Positions 1-5,736 of a DNA stretch of 6,643 nt are shown piece by piece (the stretch's first letter is position 1; each line of letters begins with the position of its first letter). A program made the position numbers and the translations under genes. Source of the stretch: Candidatus Cloacimonadota bacterium (GTDB lineage Bacteria > Cloacimonadota > Cloacimonadia > Cloacimonadales > TCS61); assembly GCA_030596265.1 (NCBI GenBank), contig JAUVKM010000121.1, positions 1 through 6,643 of the forward strand, given 5' to 3'. The notes beneath the pieces are model-generated. The model saw only the letters and a program-made list of their open reading frames with translations, was not told the DNA's origin and did not search any database.

Positions 1-744
1 AATAAACCGGAATTAGTTCCTCATCTGGGAGATACCGGAGATATTATTCAAAATTACCAGGGGAATTCAGATACTTTAAATTTTTATAATATTTATAGCG
101 ATATTAATTTTGAGAACAATGGTATAGATGCTATGATGGAAGGTGATTGGCTAAAGATACAATGGTTCCGTCTGGAAGACTCTGATATTGATTATCTAAA
201 GATATTCAGGTTCAGTGCACAAGAGTATTATAATGCTATAGATACACTAAATTTTGCTCAGATCATTGATACTGTTAATTATGAAGATCAAATCTATTAT
301 GTAGATAAAACTTCAACTACAGATAAAAATTATTTTTATTTTATTGAAGCAATTGATAACGCAGGAAATTCTACTCTTTCTGATACAACCGGTTATAAAC
401 TGATCGATAAACCATATTTAATATCTCCGGCTGATTATTACTCTTGTGAAAGTAACGATATCTATGATATTGTTTTCGAATGGGAACAAGTTGGAGATGT
501 ATTTTATTTCAGATTACTGGTCTTTAGTGAAGACAGGGAACTTATCTGGCAACAAACAATGTTAGATACAGGAAGTTTCAATGTCCAATACGATGGACCA
601 CCTGTTGATCCCGGTTCTGTACTGATATGGCGGATTGATGCTTTTGGTAGTACATATTCAACACCAAACCCGATCGAAGGAAATTTTTACACTGTTGAAT
701 CTGGAGCTGAATCTATAGAACGTTATATATTCATAGACGAGTAA
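1..744 (+). CDS. 3' part of a surface or secreted protein with fibronectin-III-like domains
   Basis: The frame is open from the first base to the TAA at 742-744 (247 codons), with no stop before the first ATG at 130-132. The true start is therefore probably upstream, and the internal ATGs at 130 and 133 are not convincing starts. Two beta-sandwich-like units can be seen. The first (about nt 130-405) has a WLKIQWFR strand, a YFYFIEAIDNAGN strand-turn typical of fibronectin type III folds, and the usual Ser/Thr-rich end. The second (about nt 418-700) opens with LISPAD, has FEWEQVGDVFYFRLLV, and closes with VLIWRIDAFG. The protein is rich in Asp, Tyr and Ile, as in extracellular proteins of AT-rich bacteria. 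The signal peptide or lipobox, if any, lies outside the window. It precedes the polysaccharide genes by 54 nt on the same strand, but a functional link is not shown. The domain class is fairly sure. The exact family and role are unknown. Confidence 0.7.
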   Translation, partial: NKPELVPHLGDTGDIIQNYQGNSDTLNFYNIYSDINFENNGIDAMMEGDWLKIQWFRLEDSDIDYLKIFRFSAQEYYNAIDTLNFAQIIDTVNYEDQIYYVDKTSTTDKNYFYFIEAIDNAGNSTLSDTTGYKLIDKPYLISPADYYSCESNDIYDIVFEWEQVGDVFYFRLLVFSEDRELIWQQTMLDTGSFNVQYDGPPVDPGSVLIWRIDAFGSTYSTPNPIEGNFYTVESGAESIERYIFIDE

Positions 745-750
745 ATTATC

Positions 751-780
751 TTGACGTTAAACTATGAAAAAAATTATTAA
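751..780 (+). promoter_or_regulatory. Possible sigma-70-type promoter before the SLBB gene
   Basis: TTGACG at 751-756 matches the -35 consensus at five of six bases. TATTAA at 775-780 matches the -10 consensus at four of six, with an 18-nt spacer. It lies in the only gap (745-798) between the fibronectin-like gene and the export module, where a promoter would be expected. Against it, transcription would start near 787, right at the AAGGAG of the next gene, leaving almost no leader. AT-rich DNA also produces such matches by chance, and the host's promoter consensus is unknown. Confidence 0.3.
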
Positions 781-787
781 AAGTTTC

Positions 788-793
788 AAGGAG
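788..793 (+). promoter_or_regulatory. Ribosome binding site of the SLBB gene
   Basis: A perfect AAGGAG lies five bases before the ATG at 799. It fixes this start over the out-of-frame ATG at 764, which has no such site in front of it. Confidence 0.85.
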
Positions 794-798
794 AATAA

Positions 799-1290
799 AT
801 GAAAAAAATCATATTTATTATATTCTTAATAATATTAGGATTAAGTTTATGGGCTCAAACTGAAAGTAGCGGTGTTCTCAGCTATAACCCTGGAGCTGTT
901 TATCAATATTCCGGCTCTCTTACAGGAACTGAGCAACTCAAGATTAGAACTTATATTTGGGGACAGGTTAGAAATCCTGGACTTTATATTGTCCCAGACG
1001 ACACAGATCTGCTAACATTGATTTCTTCTGCCGGTGGTCCAACAGAAAATGCAAAACTCTCTAAAATTAGAATAATCCGGTCTACAGCAGAAGGCGAAAA
1101 GGTAATCTGGGTTGATTTGAAAGAATATCTGGAGACCGGTCAAGCAGAATTAATCCCGATACTAAAGCCCGGTGATACTATAATCGTTTCAGGCTCAACG
1201 TATTATGCGTTTACAAAAGCAGTCAATTGGCTTTCTCAGATTGCTGTGATGTTAAGTGTATATGTAGCAATTTCTAATATTAGTAATTAA
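799..1290 (+). CDS. Small periplasmic SLBB-domain protein, polysaccharide export type
   Basis: This 163-residue protein has a clear signal peptide: MKKI, a hydrophobic core to residue 18, and probable cleavage after Ala19 in LWA-Q. No lipobox cysteine is present. A short linker (20-48) is followed by one SLBB domain (about 49-131). Its signature is visible: YIWGQVRNPGLY (52-63), the SSAGGP turn (77-81), the VDLKEYL strand-helix (105-111) and LKPGDTIIV (122-130). A hydrophobic or amphipathic helix (about 138-159) closes the chain, in the place where Wza-like proteins carry their outer-membrane helix. Wza-type exporters are usually 350-400 residues with an N-terminal polysaccharide-export (PES) domain. 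That domain is missing here, so this is a minimal SLBB-only form. The kinase/co-polymerase gene follows after 14 nt, which supports a role in moving polysaccharide across the periplasm or outer membrane. The SLBB call is firm. Pore formation is inference. Confidence 0.85.
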   Translation: MKKIIFIIFLIILGLSLWAQTESSGVLSYNPGAVYQYSGSLTGTEQLKIRTYIWGQVRNPGLYIVPDDTDLLTLISSAGGPTENAKLSKIRIIRSTAEGEKVIWVDLKEYLETGQAELIPILKPGDTIIVSGSTYYAFTKAVNWLSQIAVMLSVYVAISNISN

Positions 1291-1304
1291 GTAAATGAGG
1301 TAAT

Positions 1305-3593
1305 ATGAAAGATCAATTCAATCAAGTTAAATTCAACGAGGATTTTGAAGAGCAGGAAATTAAACTAACCGATTATTTAAATATAATAGTTAGATTCAAG
1401 TGGATTGTTGCATCCATTTTTTTAGCAATTTTTGTTGTCTCATTTATTTACACCGCCAAGGCACCTAGGATTTATAAAGCGACTTCTAAAGTGCTTCTGG
1501 AAGAGAAAATGGGAAGTAATCTATTTTTTACTTCAATGAGCAATAAGGCTTCATCTATAAATAATCAAATCCAAATTTTACAAAGTTTTCCTGTGATGAA
1601 AATTGCAAATCAAATACTTACCAGGCATGAAGAGTATAAAAGCTTCCCCATTTCGCAAACAGAAGGACTCCCTGAATCATATTTAAAGAGGAATCTGGAG
1701 ATAGATACTGAGCGGGAAACTGATATTCTTATTATAAATTTTGAATCTACAAGTCCATTGGAAGCTAAAGAAGCTGCAAATGCTGCTGCACATGCGTTAA
1801 TGCAACAAGATACGGATTATGCTAGAAGAGAGTTTAGGAACGCTAGAGAATTTCTAGCAAATCAACTTGATGAACATGACAGACGATTGCGTTCTGCTGA
1901 AGAAGAACTTCGACTCTATAAAATTGAACATGGTGTTTCCATGCTTTCAGAAGAAACTCAGAAACTCATCGAGCAGACATCTGATCTAACTGCAATGCTT
2001 TCTGAGGCAGAAACAGAATTAGATGTTGCAAACAACCATTTAGATTTCCTTAAAGTAGAACTAAATATTCAAGACGATTTTCTTACTGATGTTAATTCAG
2101 TACTCTCATCTCCCCTACTTGAACAATTAAAACGAGAAACCATAGCACTTCAAATTCAATATGTAAATTTTCTTACAAAATCAGATTATTCCCCCGATCA
2201 TCCTGAACTTGTTGCATTAAAAAATTCTATTGAAAGTGCAAAAATAAAACTTAATGAAGAAATCCAGAGAATCCTGCTGATAAAATCAGGTTCTGCGGAT
2301 CCATTGATGTTCCGATCTAGTTTAATAGAAAAGATATCTACAGCTCAAATCGAACAAAATATCAAATCTACTAAAGTTATAAGTTTACGTGCAGCGGTAG
2401 AGAAATATAATGAAAAAATGTCTCAACTTCCAGATACTGAAGTTCAGTTAGCAAGATTGGAACGCAATTATCAGATAAATGAAAAGACATATACAATGCT
2501 TATTGAAAAGTATGAAGAAGCAAAGATCGCTGAGAAGTCTAAGTTAGGTAAGATTAGAATTGTAGAAGAAGCACGTATTCCCGATGTACCGATAAAACCT
2601 AACAAAAAAATGAATATGATGATCGCAATTGTGCTTGGGTTAGGTCTTGGGATTGGTGCTGCACTTCTGGTTCACTCATTAGATTCGAAGATACGAACTT
2701 TTGATGATGTACGTAAATATGTGTCATTACCTGTTCTGGGAACTATACCGCTTATACAAACAGATGATATTGAACTTGATAATATTGAACAGAAAATTGA
2801 AATAACCGAAGGACCTGAAAGGGAAAAATATAAAATAATACTACAACAAATCCAGGAAAAACTGATAACAAATTATTCTCCTAAATCTTCAACTGCTGAA
2901 GCCTTCAGGATTTTGCGTACAAACATAATTTCCCGAAAGAAGAATTCTGACTGCACAACACTACTTATCACAAGTTCAGGGCCAAAAGAAGGAAAATCTA
3001 CGATCCAGGCAAATATGGCTACAGCTTTAGCTCAAATGGATGCCAAAGTAATTCTGGTTGATCTTGACCTTAGACGTCCAATGGTTCACACGATCATGGG
3101 CTTTGATAAAGAGATTGGTATAAGTGATTTTCTTATGGATAAATCTACTAAAATAGAAAAAGTTATTAAAAAATCTAATGTCGAGAATCTTGATATAATA
3201 ACTAGTGGGATCATACCACCAAATCCCTCAGAATTACTTGCTTCAAAACGAATGGATGAAGCAATTGAAAGTCTTAAAGAAAAATATGACTATATTCTGT
3301 TCGATTCACCTCCGGTTATTGCAGTTACAGACTCGATGGTTATGGCAAATAAAGTGGATCTCTTGATCCTTGCGATCCGTGTTGACCAGGCTGATAAAAA
3401 CGTTGTTAAAAGAACAAAAGAACTTCTTGAAAATATTAAAGTTGATATTGCAGGAGTTGTGATAAATGGTATTCAGCCACATCGATATTATAATAGTTAC
3501 GAATATAATTATTATTACTATTATTATTATGGAAAAAGTGAAGAAAAAAAATCTAAGAATAAATTCTTCGGCAAAAATAAACCTCTTTCTTGA
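1305..3593 (+). CDS. Fused polysaccharide co-polymerase and BY-type tyrosine kinase (Wzc-like)
   Basis: This 762-residue inner-membrane protein probably controls the chain length and export of a capsule or exopolysaccharide through cycles of autophosphorylation. In order it shows: a Wzz domain after LTDYLNIIVR (about 21-150) with a first membrane segment at 33-50; long periplasmic coiled coils (about 175-260 and 340-412); a GNVR-type segment (about 376-420); the co-polymerase motif IPDVPIKPNKK (425-435); and a second membrane segment (437-457). The cytoplasmic kinase has the oligomerisation motif EX2RX2R (E532, R535, R538), Walker A GPKEGKST (559-566, Lys564), Walker A' VILVDLDLRRP (582-592, Asp586 and Asp588) and Walker B ILFDSPP (664-670, Asp667). 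The C-terminal tyrosine cluster is Y728, Y729, Y732, Y734 and Y736-742. The length and fused layout match the Wzc/Ptk class of Gram-negative bacteria. The start is supported by TGAGG at 1296-1300. The last 65 nt overlap ispE in another frame. Confidence 0.95.
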   Translation: MKDQFNQVKFNEDFEEQEIKLTDYLNIIVRFKWIVASIFLAIFVVSFIYTAKAPRIYKATSKVLLEEKMGSNLFFTSMSNKASSINNQIQILQSFPVMKIANQILTRHEEYKSFPISQTEGLPESYLKRNLEIDTERETDILIINFESTSPLEAKEAANAAAHALMQQDTDYARREFRNAREFLANQLDEHDRRLRSAEEELRLYKIEHGVSMLSEETQKLIEQTSDLTAMLSEAETELDVANNHLDFLKVELNIQDDFLTDVNSVLSSPLLEQLKRETIALQIQYVNFLTKSDYSPDHPELVALKNSIESAKIKLNEEIQRILLIKSGSADPLMFRSSLIEKISTAQIEQNIKSTKVISLRAAVEKYNEKMSQLPDTEVQLARLERNYQINEKTYTMLIEKYEEAKIAEKSKLGKIRIVEEARIPDVPIKPNKKMNMMIAIVLGLGLGIGAALLVHSLDSKIRTFDDVRKYVSLPVLGTIPLIQTDDIELDNIEQKIEITEGPEREKYKIILQQIQEKLITNYSPKSSTAEAFRILRTNIISRKKNSDCTTLLITSSGPKEGKSTIQANMATALAQMDAKVILVDLDLRRPMVHTIMGFDKEIGISDFLMDKSTKIEKVIKKSNVENLDIITSGIIPPNPSELLASKRMDEAIESLKEKYDYILFDSPPVIAVTDSMVMANKVDLLILAIRVDQADKNVVKRTKELLENIKVDIAGVVINGIQPHRYYNSYEYNYYYYYYYGKSEEKKSKNKFFGKNKPLS
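3510..3530 (+). repeat. TAT/TAC trinucleotide run coding seven tyrosines
   Basis: Seven successive TAY codons (six TAT, one TAC) code Tyr736-742 of the kinase. The last TAT supplies the first two bases of the ispE ATG at 3529-3531. The same DNA reads as ATT/ACT (Ile/Thr) in the ispE frame. Such tracts can gain or lose units by slippage, which would change the tyrosine number without breaking either frame. Confidence 0.75.
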
Positions 3594-4383
3594 TGTTCTT
3601 TCAAAACGTTCTGATGGATATCATCAGATAAGAACAATTTTCTCTGAAATAGGGTTAGCTGATATAATAAATTTTGCTTTGACAAAAAAAGGCACTGTTA
3701 AAATTTTGTCAGATATAGACTTTGTAAGCACAAAGGAAAATTTAATTTACAAAGTTGCGGTCTTTATAAAAGAGAAATATAATGTGAAATTTGGTGTGAA
3801 AATAGAATTGCAAAAAAACATACCCGTTTCAGCAGGAATGGGTGGTGGGAGCAGTAATGCAGCCAGTACAATCATTGCACTTTCAAAGTTATGGGATCTC
3901 AAGCTTACCAAAAAGGAAATGCATAAGATAGCTGAAAATTTTGGAAGTGATATCAATTTCTTTCTTGAAGGTGGCTGTGCTTTAGGTGAAAATCGCGGAG
4001 AAAAGATTTTCCATCTTAAGCAAATACAATTAGATAATATATTCTTGGTAAATCCTGGTTTTAAAATTTCCAGTAAAGAAGCTTATGATGCGGTTTTATT
4101 AGATGGTCGTGAAAATGACAATTGGGCAAAACTCATAAAAGATGAAAACATTCAATGGTGCTATAACAAACTCCAGGATGGTGTTTGTAATAAATATCCT
4201 GAAATCCGAGAGATAATTGATCATCTATTGGAAAACGGAGCTGAACAAGCAATGCTCTCTGGTAGTGGAGCCACAATAATTGGATTCTGCCCTGACAGAG
4301 CAACAGCAGAAAAATTTTCAATATACTATTCTAAAATAGGTTATTGGAATTACATTACTAAAACTAAAAGGAGTACAAAATGA
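3529..4383 (+). CDS. ispE: 4-diphosphocytidyl-2-C-methyl-D-erythritol kinase (IspE)
   Basis: A cytoplasmic GHMP-family kinase that phosphorylates CDP-methylerythritol with ATP in the MEP pathway to IPP and DMAPP. From the ATG at 3529 it has 284 residues, the usual IspE length. SSAKINLFLDV (13-23) carries the catalytic Lys16. The conserved SDGYH follows at 28-32. The ATP-binding glycine loop PVSAGMGGGSSNAA spans 99-112, the catalytic Asp141 lies in FGSDINFF, and the third GHMP motif AMLSGSGAT spans 241-249. The frame also reaches an ATG at 3466, but that would add an Ile-rich stretch that is only the tyrosine tract read out of frame, so 3529 is preferred. GTG at 3538 is another option. No Shine-Dalgarno site precedes 3529, so translation may depend on ribosomes already on the kinase message. 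It overlaps the kinase by 65 nt and spoVG by 4 nt (ATGA). Confidence 0.95.
   Translation: MEKVKKKNLRINSSAKINLFLDVLSKRSDGYHQIRTIFSEIGLADIINFALTKKGTVKILSDIDFVSTKENLIYKVAVFIKEKYNVKFGVKIELQKNIPVSAGMGGGSSNAASTIIALSKLWDLKLTKKEMHKIAENFGSDINFFLEGGCALGENRGEKIFHLKQIQLDNIFLVNPGFKISSKEAYDAVLLDGRENDNWAKLIKDENIQWCYNKLQDGVCNKYPEIREIIDHLLENGAEQAMLSGSGATIIGFCPDRATAEKFSIYYSKIGYWNYITKTKRSTK
4368..4373 (+). promoter_or_regulatory. Ribosome binding site of spoVG inside ispE
   Basis: A perfect AAGGAG lies six bases before the ATG at 4380 and within the last codons of ispE. Together with the ATGA overlap it gives spoVG both its own entry site and coupling to ispE. Confidence 0.85.
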
Positions 4384-4742
4384 ACATTACAGATGTTAAG
4401 GTTTTTCTTAGAGAAAGTAATCAGCTTAAAGCATTCGTCAATATTGTTATAGACGATGCGTTCATTGTTAGAAACATAAAAGTTATCGAAGGTGATAATG
4501 GTCTTTTTGTTGCAATGCCAAGCCGTAGAGTAAGCTCCGGTGAATATCGTGACATTGCTCATCCAATTAATACTGAAACTAGAAACATGATCGAAGGTGT
4601 TATCATTCAAAAGTATAAGGAAGTTCTCCAGGGAGCATTATTGTCAGCTAATGAAGGTTCTGAAAAAAAGGTTGAAAAACCAGTTGAAAAGCAAGAAGAA
4701 AAACCAGCTGAAAAGCCAGCTGAAGAACCAGCTGAAGAATAA
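4380..4742 (+). CDS. spoVG: SpoVG-family nucleic-acid-binding regulator with a Lys/Glu/Pro/Ala tail
   Basis: Residues 1-84 match SpoVG throughout: the N-terminal strand MNITDVKVFL, the signature EGDNGLFVAMPSRR (37-50), then EYRDIAHPINTETR (55-68) and a final helix. SpoVG proteins bind DNA and RNA and act as global post-transcriptional or transcriptional regulators in Bacillus, Staphylococcus, Listeria and Borrelia. The name comes from sporulation, but the family is common in non-spore-formers, so the gene does not imply spores. The usual length is about 85-100 residues. Here a low-complexity tail (about 95-120) made of EKPV/EKQE/EKPA/EEPA units extends it to 120. Its place between ispE and prs matches the Bacillus order with intervening genes missing. 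No separate promoter is seen, since its start overlaps the ispE stop. The targets cannot be read from the sequence. Confidence 0.95.
   Translation: MNITDVKVFLRESNQLKAFVNIVIDDAFIVRNIKVIEGDNGLFVAMPSRRVSSGEYRDIAHPINTETRNMIEGVIIQKYKEVLQGALLSANEGSEKKVEKPVEKQEEKPAEKPAEEPAEE
4674..4739 (+). repeat. 12-bp tandem repeat coding the SpoVG tail
   Basis: CCAGCTGAA recurs exactly every 12 bases at 4704, 4716 and 4728. A more diverged copy (CCAGTTGAA) lies at 4680. Each unit codes four residues of the type EKPA. The period is a multiple of three, so copy-number change would lengthen or shorten the tail in frame. Confidence 0.75.
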
Positions 4743-4749
4743 ATATTAG

Positions 4750-5697
4750 ATGTTTTCAAGACTGAAAATTTTTACTGGAAATTCAAATATTGAATTGGCA
4801 AATGAAGTTTCAAAACTCTCAGGTATCCCGTTAGGTGATGCTGAAGTTTTTAAATTCTCAAATGATAACTCATTTGTTAAGATCAATGAGAATGTTCGAG
4901 GTGCTGATACTTTCATAATACAGCCCACATGTTTTCCTGTTAACGATAGCATAATGGAATTATTCATCATGATAGATGCACTTAAGCGTGCATCAGCAGC
5001 AAGGATTAATTGTATAATCCCTATATTTGGTTATGCCCGTTCAGATAAAAAGGATCAACCCGGAGTTGCGATTACAGCAAAATTAATTGCCGATCTTCTT
5101 ACAAAAGCTGGTGCAAACAGAATTGTGGCAATGGATCTTCATTCAGATCAGATTCAGGGTTTTTTTGATATACCGGTTGATCATCTTTATTCAACCCCTA
5201 TCTTTGTTCGATATTTTAAAGAAAATCTTGATTTGAAAAATGCTGTTGTTGTATCACCGGATACCGGTGGAACGGCAAGAGCAAGATTATTAGCTAAACG
5301 ACTTGATTGTACTTTAGCAATTGGGGATAAACGTAGAATCGGGAATAATGATAAAGCTGAAATATTAAATATTATTGGTGATGTTGAAGGAAAAACAGCT
5401 ATTCTTTTTGATGATATTATCGATACTGGCGGTAGCTTATGCAAAATGTCCCAAGCACTTATGAACCAAGGTGCAAAAAAAGTCTATGCTGCCTGTGCTC
5501 ATGGAATCCTTTCGGGGAATGCCATTAGCAATTTAGAAGAATCACCAATAGAGAAATTGTTCATTACAAATTCGGCTCCCTTAAGTAAAGAGAAAGCAAA
5601 ATGTAAGAAAATCGTACAGCTTTCTATTGCCGAGTTATTAGCTAATGCAATTAAGAAAATTCACATTGAAGAATCTTTAAGTATATTATTTAGATAA
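4750..5697 (+). CDS. prs: Ribose-phosphate pyrophosphokinase (PRPP synthase), class I-like
   Basis: Makes PRPP from ribose 5-phosphate and ATP in the cytoplasm, feeding purine, pyrimidine, NAD, His and Trp synthesis. At 315 residues it has the normal length. Visible sites are the MELFIMIDALKRASAARI block (69-86), the ATP loop GYARSDKK (94-101), the metal-site DLH (129-131, His131) with QIQGFFDIPVDH, the SPDTGG turn (169-174, Asp171), the catalytic flexible loop GDKRR (192-196, Lys194 and Arg196), the PRPP-binding loop DDIIDTGGS (221-229), and the C-terminal SLSILF (309-314), which in class I enzymes belongs to the allosteric phosphate site. The ATP-loop continuation DQPGVAITAK (102-111) differs from the common ARSREPITAK: basic residues and the proline before ITAK are replaced. 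The start sits 7 nt after the spoVG stop with no good Shine-Dalgarno, so coupling to spoVG is likely. The second residue matches the usual N-terminus, so the start is sound. Confidence 0.96.
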   Translation: MFSRLKIFTGNSNIELANEVSKLSGIPLGDAEVFKFSNDNSFVKINENVRGADTFIIQPTCFPVNDSIMELFIMIDALKRASAARINCIIPIFGYARSDKKDQPGVAITAKLIADLLTKAGANRIVAMDLHSDQIQGFFDIPVDHLYSTPIFVRYFKENLDLKNAVVVSPDTGGTARARLLAKRLDCTLAIGDKRRIGNNDKAEILNIIGDVEGKTAILFDDIIDTGGSLCKMSQALMNQGAKKVYAACAHGILSGNAISNLEESPIEKLFITNSAPLSKEKAKCKKIVQLSIAELLANAIKKIHIEESLSILFR

Positions 5698-5702
5698 ACA
5701 TA

Positions 5703-5722
5703 AAATCCACAGAGCGGGATTT
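5703..5722 (+). promoter_or_regulatory. Small inverted repeat before rplY
   Basis: AAATCC (5703-5708) and GGATTT (5717-5722) are perfect complements around an 8-nt loop in the 39-nt gap between prs and rplY. The stem is short and lacks a following U tract, so it does not look like a terminator. It lies five bases before the rplY ribosome binding site and could tune its translation, or be chance. Confidence 0.25.
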
Positions 5723-5726
5723 CAAC

Positions 5727-5731
5727 GGAGG
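5727..5731 (+). promoter_or_regulatory. Strong ribosome binding site of rplY
   Basis: GGAGG lies five bases before the ATG at 5737. It is the strongest such site in the window, as expected for a highly expressed ribosomal protein. Confidence 0.85.
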
Positions 5732-5736
5732 AAGGA

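Noticed and set aside
130..744. Treating the ATG at 130 or 133 as the true start of the first gene
   Set aside because: The frame stays open to base 1 with similar composition, and no ribosome binding site precedes these ATGs, so they are more likely internal.
745..798. A terminator after the first gene
   Set aside because: No stable stem followed by a T tract is visible in this gap.
3466..3528. An in-frame upstream ATG that would extend IspE by 21 residues
   Set aside because: The added residues are an Ile/Thr-rich stretch produced by reading the kinase tyrosine tract out of frame. IspE from 3529 already has the normal length and N-terminus.
3486..3600. A sequencing frameshift or programmed frameshift joining the kinase and IspE
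   Set aside because: The kinase reaches a complete tyrosine cluster and short tail, and IspE starts with its normal N-terminus, so two separate proteins explain the data without a fusion.
4674..4739. A CRISPR-like array
   Set aside because: The 12-bp units are in-frame coding repeats without spacers.
4380..4742. Taking spoVG as proof of a spore-former
   Set aside because: SpoVG occurs in many non-sporulating bacteria, and no other sporulation gene is present here.
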